Of a stretch of DNA of 64,000 bases, positions 52,402 through 61,269 are shown piece by piece (position 1 is the first letter of the stretch; each line of letters starts with the position of its first letter). Origin of the DNA: Mesonia hippocampi (GTDB lineage Bacteria > Bacteroidota > Bacteroidia > Flavobacteriales > Flavobacteriaceae). The stretch spans positions 147,624 to 211,623 of the forward strand of contig NZ_JACIFO010000006.1 in the NCBI RefSeq assembly GCF_014197445.1. The letters run 5' to 3'. The notes below the pieces were generated by a model that made no database searches, was not told the DNA's origin, and saw nothing but the letters and a program-made list of their open reading frames with translations. The position numbers and the translations under genes were made by a program.

Positions 52402-54075
52402 TTAATTTCTAGCTTTCTTTCCTTTTTGAGATTTAGATCCAACTCTAGACATTGCGTTTCTGAAGCCGATATAATCGGTAGCCATATCTTGAGGGAAGTA
52501 TCTACGCTGTGCTGGGTCTAACCAGTAAGCGATATCTCTCCAAGAACCTCCTTTGTAAACGCGTACTTCATTGTTGATTAATGTTGTACGTTCAGACGAT
52601 TGGTCGTAATTTCTAGAAAGTGTTGCGTTTCCGGTAGAGTCTGTTATTGTAGCAACTTCATGCTCTGGAGAGTTGTACATTCTTTTTCCTCCTTCTAAAG
52701 CTACGCTTTGGTCTCTGTAGTAGCGAGAAGATTGCTTATCTCCATCTCTAAAGTCTCTGTTGTCACTTTGAGAAAATTGAGTTCTTAAGTAGGTGTCTTC
52801 TTCTGTAACAGCTACTTGTTTTATTTCTCCTGGTAAAGCTCTTGCTACAATAGCGCCATTGCTTAATGTGTCGTATTGGATATTGTCTGTCGTAATAACT
52901 TCTACAGTACCATCTTGCCCAATAGCATTTTTAGTATAAACGTTACCTCTATAGTAGTTGAAATCGTTGTATTTTCCGTCAACTATTGGTCGGTAAACAT
53001 CGGCAACCCATTCTGCAACGTTACCTGCCATATCGTATAATCCAAAATCGTTTGGAGGGTAACTTTTTATTTCGGCAGTAATGTCTGCATTATCATCACT
53101 CCATCCAGCAATACCTCCGTAATCACCTTTTCCTTGCTTAAAGTTGGCTAATTGATCACCTCTAGTTTTTCTGTTTCCGTTACGTGTATATTGTCCGTCC
53201 CAAGGGTATTTTTTTCTACCTCGGTATTTGTTGTATTCTCTTAAGCTAGATAATCCAAGAGCTGCATATTCCCATTCCGCTTCGGTAGGAAGTCTGTATG
53301 CAGGAAGTAGGACACCGTCTTTACGTTGTACATATTTGTGTGTAGTATCTTGGTCTATAACCTGTACTAATCTGTCGCCAGCTTTTCCTCCACGGATTAA
53401 AGAATCATTACCACCGTATACTTTTGTAGGTGCATTGATGTAGGTGTCTGTGTTGAAAGAGGTGTTTGCATCGGTTTTATATTTTGCATCTCTAGCAGTA
53501 TAGCCTTTTTCTCCTAAAATCATTTCGTTTACACGGTCGGTTCTCCATTTACTAAATTCGGTTGCTTGAATCCAGTTTACACCAACAACAGGGTAATTTT
53601 GGTAGGCAGGGTGACGCAGGTAATTGTTTGTCATTGTTTTATTGTAACCAAGACGATTTCTCCAAACTAAAGTATCAGGAAGTGCTCCTACATAAATGTT
53701 TTTGTAATTTTCTTCTTCTGGTGGGAAAGTCATTTTTAACCAGTCTAAGTACTGTAGGTACATGCGGTTGGTTACTTCAGTTTCGTCCATGTAAAACGAC
53801 TGTACGTGCTGTTGTGTTGGTGTGTTGTTCCAGTCGTGCATTACGTCGTCTTGAACACGTCCCATAGTAAAAGTACCACCTTCTATAAATACTAAACCAG
53901 GTCCTGTTTCTTGACCTTTATAATCGGTTTGATATTTCATAGATCCGCCTTTTCCGTCTAATCGCCATCCGGTAGCACGCGAATTGTTTTCGTAATCGTT
54001 CGAGTTGTTGCAGCCAACAAGTACGCCAGCAACAAGAACTGTAAAAAAGGATTTAAGAGCAAAATTGAATCTCAT
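52402..54075 (-). CDS. gldJ: gliding motility lipoprotein GldJ
   Basis: A 557-residue lipoprotein (lipobox LVGC, Cys22) with a formylglycine-generating-enzyme/SUMF1-type domain (GLVFIEGGTFTMGR, DETEVTNRMYLQYLDW, YRLPTEAEWEYAALG, DMAGNVAEWVADVY, YKGGSWRD, YIGFRNAMS). Cys22 is the only cysteine, so the catalytic cysteines of true FGE are absent and the fold is structural. In Flavobacterium GldJ is needed for gliding and for stability of GldK, part of the T9SS core. It is divergent from porU. Confidence 0.94.
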   Translation of the reverse strand: MRFNFALKSFFTVLVAGVLVGCNNSNDYENNSRATGWRLDGKGGSMKYQTDYKGQETGPGLVFIEGGTFTMGRVQDDVMHDWNNTPTQQHVQSFYMDETEVTNRMYLQYLDWLKMTFPPEEENYKNIYVGALPDTLVWRNRLGYNKTMTNNYLRHPAYQNYPVVGVNWIQATEFSKWRTDRVNEMILGEKGYTARDAKYKTDANTSFNTDTYINAPTKVYGGNDSLIRGGKAGDRLVQVIDQDTTHKYVQRKDGVLLPAYRLPTEAEWEYAALGLSSLREYNKYRGRKKYPWDGQYTRNGNRKTRGDQLANFKQGKGDYGGIAGWSDDNADITAEIKSYPPNDFGLYDMAGNVAEWVADVYRPIVDGKYNDFNYYRGNVYTKNAIGQDGTVEVITTDNIQYDTLSNGAIVARALPGEIKQVAVTEEDTYLRTQFSQSDNRDFRDGDKQSSRYYRDQSVALEGGKRMYNSPEHEVATITDSTGNATLSRNYDQSSERTTLINNEVRVYKGGSWRDIAYWLDPAQRRYFPQDMATDYIGFRNAMSRVGSKSQKGKKARN

Positions 54076-54282
54076 AGTTACAATAAGTTTGTAAATTTTA
54101 GGCTTGCAATATAATAATTAACGCTAAATTAACAAGTTTATTTTAAGAAATATGTAAAACTTGGTAATCTTTATGCGCTGGTTCTTTAAAACGTTAATAA
54201 AATAATATTAGTATGTTTTGTTATAAATAATTTAATTTGTGCTAATATACTACAATTATTTTATTAGCGTTATTAGTCTAGC

Positions 54283-57200
54283 ATGAAGTTTTTTTATACA
54301 TTTTTTTTATTAAGCTGTTGCGCTGTAGTTTTTGCACAACAGAAGTCTTTTACTCTTATTTGGGATAATCAAAAGCAAATTTCTTTTGATAAAAATCAAT
54401 TCATTGTTCCTGGATTTCAAGACGAATATTTTTTTTACAGTGTAGATAAACAGCAGGTTTTGTTTACTGCACAATGGCAAGCAACCCAGAATGAAGGCGG
54501 TGTAAAACTAACACAAGTAGCCTATCAAGACATCGGAGATAATTTTTTGGAAAATATTAACATAAATGAGCTGCCGCTTCAGCCTGTATTAAGCTTAGAA
54601 ACTCATAATGCGCGGAATAAAAAATACACTAGTTTATCGGTAACGCCTCTAGTCCGCCAGAACGGACAAGTAAAAAAAATTACTTCTTTTAGCGTTTCTT
54701 ATACCGTAGGCGGAACAAACGCCCGTTTTGCTAATCAATTTACCCAGCAACAGGGGATTGTAAATTCTGTTTTAGCTTCTGGAGATTGGTATAGGTTTTA
54801 TGTAAAAGAAACAGGAGTGCATAAAATTTCGAGAAACTTTTTAAGGAACTTAGGGATGGATGTAAGTGCTATAAATCCACAAACCATTAAAGTTTATGGG
54901 CACGGCGGGGAGATGCTTCCGTTAGCAAATGCAATTCCACAAGATTATGATATTCCAGAGATTGCTATACAAATAGTAGGAGGAGAAGACGGAAGCTTTG
55001 ATGAAAACGATTATGTGTTGTTTTATGCTTCAGCGGCTAATCAGCATTGGAATGATGAGAGTAAAACCTTCCAGAACCTATATGCCGATAAATCGTATTA
55101 TTACATCACAACTACGGGCGGGGCAGGTAAGCGTGTACAAACTTATGTAGAGCCTACTGCAAATGCAACCACGGTTATTGACCGTTTTGATGATGTTCAG
55201 TTTTACGAAACCGATTTATACAACATCGCAAAAACGGGAAGAAGATGGCTTGGTGACCGTTTTGATGTAGAAAATGAACGTACTTACGAGTTTTCTTTCC
55301 CGAATTTAATCACTACAACACCTATTCGTTATGGCGTGGGAGCTGGGAATGCATCGGCTTCGACCACTTCAATGCGTGTTGCTTTAAACGGAGAAGAAGT
55401 TGGGAGTTTAAACTTTTCGGCAATAACCGATGCTATTTATGGGCGTTATGCTTATGTGGCGGGAAATCACTCGGTATCTTCAGGCGATATAAGTGCGAAG
55501 CTAACGTACCATAATAATGGCAATCCGTCCAGCTTAGCTTATTTAGATTATATTTTTATCGAAGCCCAACGTGCTTTAAAAGTGGAAGATAAATCCTTGA
55601 AATTTCAATATAAACAAGCAGCAACATTGCCAGGAGTAGGGCAATATCAATTACAAAACACTCAACAGGTAACCCAGATTTGGGATGTAACCAACCCACA
55701 GCAAATTGCAAGTATTCAAAATACAAATGCAGCAAGTACAATGCAGTTTAAAGCAAATATGGGAGAGTTGCGTACTTATATTGCTTTGTTGAATGATTAT
55801 TATCGACCCTATAAAGATGCTAATGCCAAGGTGGAAAATATTAACCTTAAAGGAAATATTTTTACCGATGCACAAGGAAATTTTACCGATGTAGATTACC
55901 TTATGGTGACGTCTAAAGAACTTTTGCCGCAAGCCATGCGTTTGGCAAATTATAGAAGCACAACCGATAACCTTAATATAAAAGTAGTGCTAGACCAAGA
56001 TATTTATACAGAGTTTAATTCGGGGAAACAGGATATTGCCGCGATAAGAAATTTTGTAAAATATATTTATGATAATGCTTCTAGTAACGAGAAGCGGATT
56101 AAATACTTGTGTTTGTTTGGTGATGCCTCGGTAGATTATAAAGACAGACTTCAGAACAATAATAATATTATTCCAACCTACCAGCACTTAGGCGGTTTAT
56201 CGTTTTCTGTAAGTTCTAGCACAACGGCTTCCGATGATTTTTTTGGGATGTTAGATGCTAATGAAGGAAGTATGAATTCCGCAGAAAAACTAGATATTGC
56301 TGTGGGAAGAATTTTAGCAGATAACCCGCAGTTAGCAAAAACATTGGTAGATAAAATTATCGCTTATGAGGGAAGAGATTCCTATGGAGCTTGGCGGAAT
56401 AATTTTGTATTGATTTCGGACGATCCCGATAAAGAAAGTGATAAAAACCTACAATTTGTGTTGGACGGTGTTGGTGATGAAATATCGGAGAAAAAACCAT
56501 TTATTAACGTCAAAAAAATCCATGCCGATGCTTATGTACAAGAATCTTCCTCTGGAGGCGATAGGTATCCGCAAGTAAACCAGGCGATTAATGAAGCCAT
56601 AGAAGTAGGTGCATGTGTTGTAAATTATTTAGGTCACGGAGGCGAAACTGGCTTAGGGCACGAGCGCTTTGTAACCTTAGAAGGAATTAAACAATGGCAA
56701 AACGAAAATAAATACAATGTATTTGTAACGGTAACTTGCGAGTTTACACGTTTTGATAATCCTTATGTGGTATCTCCAGGCGAAGAGAATTTATTTAATA
56801 CCAAAGGAGGTTCTGCAGCAATGGTTTCTACCATTCGTACCATAAGTATAAATACAGGGCAAACATTTAATCAGGTTTTTGCACCTTTTCTTTTCGATTA
56901 TGAAGATAATTATATCAGCGTAGCCGAGTCGGTACGTTTAGGAAAAAACAGCGTTTCATCTGCCGATAGGAGAACCATTTTTTATTTTGGAGATCCCGCC
57001 ATGAAACTTTCGTTAGCAAAACCAAAAATTAACCTTACGGCGATAAATGATGTGCCTATTGCACAAAGCCAAGACACGCTAAAAGCCTTGAGTAAAGTAA
57101 AACTCTCTGGGGAAGTGGTAACAGAAAACGGAAGCTTGCTGCAAAACTATAATGGCGAGCTGTCTACCGTTATTTTTGATAAACGTATTAAACGAAAAAC

Positions 57201-58119
57201 CTTAGGGAACGATGGGACTACCTCAAATGGAGAATTGGTAATTATGGAGTTTACCACGCTAGGGGAAATTATCTTTAGAGGAAAAGCATCTGTAAAACAA
57301 GGAAAGTTTGATATTGAATTTGTAGTGCCCAAAGATATAAGTATTCCAGTAGGAGACGGGCGTGTAAGTTTCTATGCGATTCAGGACGGAGTACTTCTAG
57401 ATAATCGAGGCTATAACAATGCTATTTTGGTAGGAGGCTTAAATGAAAACGCTCCAGAGGATAATAAAGGACCCGAAATTGAGTTATATATGAATGACGA
57501 GAATTTTGTAAATGGAGGAATTACAAACCACTCTCCTTATATTTTAGCAAAACTCTCTGATGAAAATGGAATTAACACCGCCAGCGGAATAGGGCACGAT
57601 TTAGTTGCCATTCTTGATGACGACGAAACAAATCCTTACGTTCTTAACGATTATTATGAAACCGAAATGGACGATTATACCAAAGGAACCGCTTATTATA
57701 AGTTGCGTGATTTGGAAGAAGGCTTACACACCTTAAAATTTAGAGCTTGGGATGTATACAACAATTCAAGCACTGCCGAGATTCAGTTTGTGGTAGCTGG
57801 AAAAGATGAACTGAAAATCACCAATGTACTCAATTATCCTAATCCGTTTCATAATTATACAGAATTTTGGTTTAATCACAACCGCCCTTTCGAGCCTTTA
57901 GAAGTGCAAGTACAAGTGTTTACGGTAACAGGAAAAGTAGTCTGGACGGCCAACAGGTTAATAACCACCAGTGGTTTTCTTTCTAGAGATATTAGTTGGG
58001 ATGGTAAAGATGATTTTGGCGATGCTATAGGGAAAGGAGTATATGTTTATAAACTTACCGTAAAGTCAACATTAACCAATAAAAAAGTAGAAAAATATGA
58101 GAAGCTAGTTATTCTTTAG
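54283..58119 (+). CDS. porU: type IX secretion system sortase PorU
   Basis: A 1278-residue cell-surface C25 (gingipain-like) peptidase that cleaves the C-terminal sorting domain of T9SS cargo. The signal peptide is MKFFYTFFLLSCCAVVFAQ. The catalytic dyad is His785 (NYLGHGGETGLGHE) and Cys819 (VTVTCEFTRFDNP). The C-terminus itself carries a T9SS-type domain (VLNYPNPFHNYTEFWFNHNRP, GVYVYKLTVKS). It is followed by porV; the pair work together in the attachment complex. Confidence 0.95.
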   Translation: MKFFYTFFLLSCCAVVFAQQKSFTLIWDNQKQISFDKNQFIVPGFQDEYFFYSVDKQQVLFTAQWQATQNEGGVKLTQVAYQDIGDNFLENININELPLQPVLSLETHNARNKKYTSLSVTPLVRQNGQVKKITSFSVSYTVGGTNARFANQFTQQQGIVNSVLASGDWYRFYVKETGVHKISRNFLRNLGMDVSAINPQTIKVYGHGGEMLPLANAIPQDYDIPEIAIQIVGGEDGSFDENDYVLFYASAANQHWNDESKTFQNLYADKSYYYITTTGGAGKRVQTYVEPTANATTVIDRFDDVQFYETDLYNIAKTGRRWLGDRFDVENERTYEFSFPNLITTTPIRYGVGAGNASASTTSMRVALNGEEVGSLNFSAITDAIYGRYAYVAGNHSVSSGDISAKLTYHNNGNPSSLAYLDYIFIEAQRALKVEDKSLKFQYKQAATLPGVGQYQLQNTQQVTQIWDVTNPQQIASIQNTNAASTMQFKANMGELRTYIALLNDYYRPYKDANAKVENINLKGNIFTDAQGNFTDVDYLMVTSKELLPQAMRLANYRSTTDNLNIKVVLDQDIYTEFNSGKQDIAAIRNFVKYIYDNASSNEKRIKYLCLFGDASVDYKDRLQNNNNIIPTYQHLGGLSFSVSSSTTASDDFFGMLDANEGSMNSAEKLDIAVGRILADNPQLAKTLVDKIIAYEGRDSYGAWRNNFVLISDDPDKESDKNLQFVLDGVGDEISEKKPFINVKKIHADAYVQESSSGGDRYPQVNQAINEAIEVGACVVNYLGHGGETGLGHERFVTLEGIKQWQNENKYNVFVTVTCEFTRFDNPYVVSPGEENLFNTKGGSAAMVSTIRTISINTGQTFNQVFAPFLFDYEDNYISVAESVRLGKNSVSSADRRTIFYFGDPAMKLSLAKPKINLTAINDVPIAQSQDTLKALSKVKLSGEVVTENGSLLQNYNGELSTVIFDKRIKRKTLGNDGTTSNGELVIMEFTTLGEIIFRGKASVKQGKFDIEFVVPKDISIPVGDGRVSFYAIQDGVLLDNRGYNNAILVGGLNENAPEDNKGPEIELYMNDENFVNGGITNHSPYILAKLSDENGINTASGIGHDLVAILDDDETNPYVLNDYYETEMDDYTKGTAYYKLRDLEEGLHTLKFRAWDVYNNSSTAEIQFVVAGKDELKITNVLNYPNPFHNYTEFWFNHNRPFEPLEVQVQVFTVTGKVVWTANRLITTSGFLSRDISWDGKDDFGDAIGKGVYVYKLTVKSTLTNKKVEKYEKLVIL

Positions 58120-58205
58120 TAGAAAAATAATATTTCTTTAAAAAACAATTTACAAAGCCATTTTCAAAATCTATTTAAAGCGTTTCTTTAATTAAATGAA
58201 ACCTA

Positions 58206-58213
58206 TATATTTG
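58206..58213 (+). promoter_or_regulatory. -7 promoter box of porV
   Basis: TATATTTG matches TAnnTTTG, 18 nt before the porV ATG at 58232. A TTTC lies 20 bases upstream in place of TTTG. porV can therefore be transcribed apart from porU. Confidence 0.6.
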
Positions 58214-58231
58214 CCAAACATTTATTAAAAC

Positions 58232-59404
58232 ATGAAAAAACTAACATTATTAACCCTAATCAGCTTCGTAGCTGTTTCTAATTTTGCAATAGCACAGCAG
58301 GATAACAGGAGAGTAATTACAACAGGAGTTCCTTTTTTACTCGTTTCGGGCGATGCGCGTGCATCGGGTATGGGAGACATGGGGGTAGCTACACCCGTAG
58401 ATGCCTTTTCACAACAATGGAACCCCGCAAAATATGCATTTGCAAAATCAAAACAAGGCGTAGGTGTATCTTATGTTCCTTACCTTAGGCAATTAGTAAC
58501 CGATATTAATTTAGGTGTACTTACCTATTATAACCGTCTTAACGAGCGTAGTGCCGTAGCTGGGAGCATTCGTTACTTTGGGCAAGGAGAAATTGAATTG
58601 AGGCAAACACCAGATGAAGCACCTCAAATTGTAAAACCTAACGAGTTTGGGTTAGACCTTACGTATGCCTTACGTTTAAGCGAGCATTTTTCTATGGCTG
58701 TTGGCGGGCGTTTTATCAGTTCAAACCTTAAAATACCCGATGTAAACGGCGATGCCTCTGCAGCAAATACTTTTGGGGTAGATATTTCTGCTTTTTACCA
58801 AAGTGAAGAGATTTTTTATAACGATTTTAACGGCCGTTGGCGTGGAGGTATCAATATTTCTAACATAGGTCCTAAATTAAAATACGACGATGGTGGAGAC
58901 GATAGTTATTTACCAACCAACTTTAAAGCAGGAGTAGGATTCGATTTTATTCTAGATGCTTCAAATACCATTGGCGTATATACAGAGTTTAACAAGCTTT
59001 TAGTGCCAACGCCTCCAAAATTAGAATATGATGAAAATAATCAATTAACAGAAGGCTCCCAAAACGACCTTTATAAATACCATAACAAAAGCCCAATAGG
59101 AGCCGTGTTTTCTTCTTGGGGAGATGCGCCAGATGGTTTTAAAGAAGAGCTAAAAGAATTTACGTGGGCAATAGGAGCAGAATATTGGTACGAAGATAGC
59201 TTTGCTTTCCGTGCAGGATATTTTAGCGAAGCCGAAGATAAAGGGTTTAGAAAATTTGCAACAATAGGAGCCGGATTTAAATACTCTATGATTAATATAG
59301 ATGCTTCTTACTTGTTTTCTACCTCAAAAATAAACAACCCGCTAGAAGGAAGTTTACGCTTTAGTCTTACCTTCAATTTTGGAGATGAGTATGTAGAATA
59401 CTAA
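58232..59404 (+). CDS. porV: type IX secretion system outer-membrane protein PorV
   Basis: A 390-residue FadL-type beta-barrel (signal peptide MKKLTLLTLISFVAVSNFAIA). VSGDARASGMGDMGVATPVDAFSQQWNPAKYAF is the family mark and SLRFSLTFNFGDEYVEY the last strand. PorV shuttles cargo from the secretion pore to the PorU sortase complex. It has its own promoter and terminator. Confidence 0.95.
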   Translation: MKKLTLLTLISFVAVSNFAIAQQDNRRVITTGVPFLLVSGDARASGMGDMGVATPVDAFSQQWNPAKYAFAKSKQGVGVSYVPYLRQLVTDINLGVLTYYNRLNERSAVAGSIRYFGQGEIELRQTPDEAPQIVKPNEFGLDLTYALRLSEHFSMAVGGRFISSNLKIPDVNGDASAANTFGVDISAFYQSEEIFYNDFNGRWRGGINISNIGPKLKYDDGGDDSYLPTNFKAGVGFDFILDASNTIGVYTEFNKLLVPTPPKLEYDENNQLTEGSQNDLYKYHNKSPIGAVFSSWGDAPDGFKEELKEFTWAIGAEYWYEDSFAFRAGYFSEAEDKGFRKFATIGAGFKYSMINIDASYLFSTSKINNPLEGSLRFSLTFNFGDEYVEY

Positions 59405-59431
59405 AACAAAACAAATAGATAAGCTATTTAA

Positions 59432-59461
59432 AAGTGCCAAGTTTAACTTGGTACTTTTTGT
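59432..59461 (+). terminator. terminator of porV
   Basis: AAGTGCCAAGT and ACTTGGTACTT pair (one G-U) around TTA, followed by T. Confidence 0.8.
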
Positions 59462-59538
59462 TTTAAACCATTTTGTCATCAAACTTGTGTTTTTTTATGT
59501 ACTTTTAATTTCATAAAAGTTATTTAGTTAGAAACTCG

Positions 59539-60027
59539 ATGGAAGAACGAAAAATAGAAACTACCTATACGGTATATGCCCATGTAGGAGAATTAGAACA
59601 AGCCGAACAAACCTTGATGCAAAAAGCTGCCGAAGCCAGAGATAAAGCCTATGCACCGTATTCTAAATTTAATGTGGGGGCCGCTATTCTTCTTTCTAGT
59701 GGAGCCATAGTTACTGGGAGCAACCAAGAAAACGCAGCATATCCCTCTGGCTTATGTGCCGAGCGAACGGCTATATACTATGCCGGCGCTAATTTCCCTA
59801 ACGATACCATAGCGAAAATTGCCATTACCGTAAAATCAGAAACTACAGCCGTAAACTCACCAGCTTCGCCGTGCGGAGCATGTAGGCAAGCCATTGCAGA
59901 GTACGAGTTTAAACAAAAACAACCTATAGAAATAATCTTTATGGGAGAAACAGGAGAAGTCTATAAAGTTAATTCCCTAACCACTCTTTTACCCTTTACT
60001 TTTAATAGCTCATACCTTAAAAAATAA
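59539..60027 (+). CDS. cdd: cytidine deaminase
   Basis: A 162-residue zinc deaminase of pyrimidine salvage. Cys73-Ala-Glu75 (SGLCAERTAIYYAG) gives the catalytic Glu and one zinc ligand; Cys112 and Cys115 (PCGACRQ) are the others. AYAPYSKFNVGAAI is the substrate loop. It lies between porV and pdhA as a single-gene unit. Confidence 0.95.
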   Translation: MEERKIETTYTVYAHVGELEQAEQTLMQKAAEARDKAYAPYSKFNVGAAILLSSGAIVTGSNQENAAYPSGLCAERTAIYYAGANFPNDTIAKIAITVKSETTAVNSPASPCGACRQAIAEYEFKQKQPIEIIFMGETGEVYKVNSLTTLLPFTFNSSYLKK

Positions 60028-60053
60028 TAAGCTAGATTTAATGCAATTCTATT

Positions 60054-60083
60054 TTTGCATTAATATAGTTTATATTACTTTTG
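60054..60083 (+). promoter_or_regulatory. promoter of pdhA, giving a long leader
   Basis: TTTG (60054-60057), 18 bases and TACTTTTG (60076-60083) match the consensus. The pdhA ATG is about 180 nt further on, so the leader is unusually long for this window; no obvious riboswitch structure was recognised. Confidence 0.55.
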
Positions 60084-60264
60084 TTCTTGCTCTTGTAATA
60101 AAATTAGAAGTGTTTTTTTGAGGAAAATAAAGAAGCCTACCTAAATATAAAAAGCAATAGCAGTTGAATACTTGAAAATTGCACTTTGTTTTTTAGCACC
60201 AAAAGCGCATTTTTTTTTGAAATCAATAAAGGTTTAGCAATAAGCCATTTAAAAAGAATTACAG

Positions 60265-61263
60265 ATGAGAGAAATCACCAAAGAGACCTACCTAAATTGG
60301 TACGAAGAAATGTTGTTTTGGCGTAAGTTTGAAGATAAACTTGCCCAAGTATACATACAACAAAAAGTAAGAGGTTTTTTACACCTATACAATGGTCAAG
60401 AAGCTATTTTGGCAGGAGCTTTACATGCAATGGATTTAACCAAAGACCGCATGATAACCGCTTACCGTAACCACGTACAACCCATAGGAATGGGGGTAGA
60501 CCCTAAACGTGTAATGGCAGAATTATACGGTAAAGCAACAGGAACTTCGCAAGGCTTAGGAGGCTCTATGCATATTTTCTCTAAAGAACATCGCTTTCAC
60601 GGAGGGCACGGTATTGTAGGAGGTCAAATCCCTTTAGGAGCAGGAATGGCGTTTGGTGATAAATATTTTAACCGCGATAACGTAACCCTTACTTTTTTTG
60701 GCGACGGAGCAGCACGCCAAGGTACTTTGCACGAAACCTTCAACATGGCCATGAACTGGAAACTACCTGTTGTGTTTTGTGTAGAAAATAACGGTTACGC
60801 TATGGGAACCTCTGTGCAACGAACCGCAAATCACGAAGACATTTGGAAACTTGGTCTAGGTTACGAAATGCCATCTGGACCAGTAGACGGTATGAACCCA
60901 GAAAAAGTAGCTGAAGCTTTTGATGAAGCTATAGAACGAGCGCGTACCGGAGGAGGGCCAACTTTCTTAGATATAAAAACTTACAGGTACCGAGGGCATT
61001 CTATGAGTGATGCACAAAAATACCGTACAAAAGAAGAAGTAGAAGAATACCAAAAGTTAGACCCAATAACACAAGTTTTAGAAAAAATTAAAACCAACGC
61101 TTGGGCAACAGAAGAAGAAATAAAAACAATCGATAAACGCGTTAAAGACCGCGTTAAAGAATGTGAGCAGTTTGCAGAAGAATCAGATTACCCAGACACT
61201 AGCGTGATGTACGATTCTGTATACGAGCAAGAAGATTATCCTTTTTTACCACATAAACTATAA
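60265..61263 (+). CDS. pdhA: pyruvate dehydrogenase E1 component, alpha subunit
   Basis: A 332-residue TPP-dependent E1-alpha. The cofactor motif is FFGDGAARQGTLHETFNMAMNWKLPVVFCVENNGYAMGT, and the regulatory-loop region TYRYRGHSMSDAQKYRTKEEV follows. It acts with an E1-beta subunit that is not in this window. The E2 gene follows by 6 nt. Confidence 0.94.
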   Translation: MREITKETYLNWYEEMLFWRKFEDKLAQVYIQQKVRGFLHLYNGQEAILAGALHAMDLTKDRMITAYRNHVQPIGMGVDPKRVMAELYGKATGTSQGLGGSMHIFSKEHRFHGGHGIVGGQIPLGAGMAFGDKYFNRDNVTLTFFGDGAARQGTLHETFNMAMNWKLPVVFCVENNGYAMGTSVQRTANHEDIWKLGLGYEMPSGPVDGMNPEKVAEAFDEAIERARTGGGPTFLDIKTYRYRGHSMSDAQKYRTKEEVEEYQKLDPITQVLEKIKTNAWATEEEIKTIDKRVKDRVKECEQFAEESDYPDTSVMYDSVYEQEDYPFLPHKL

Positions 61264-61269
61264 AATATT

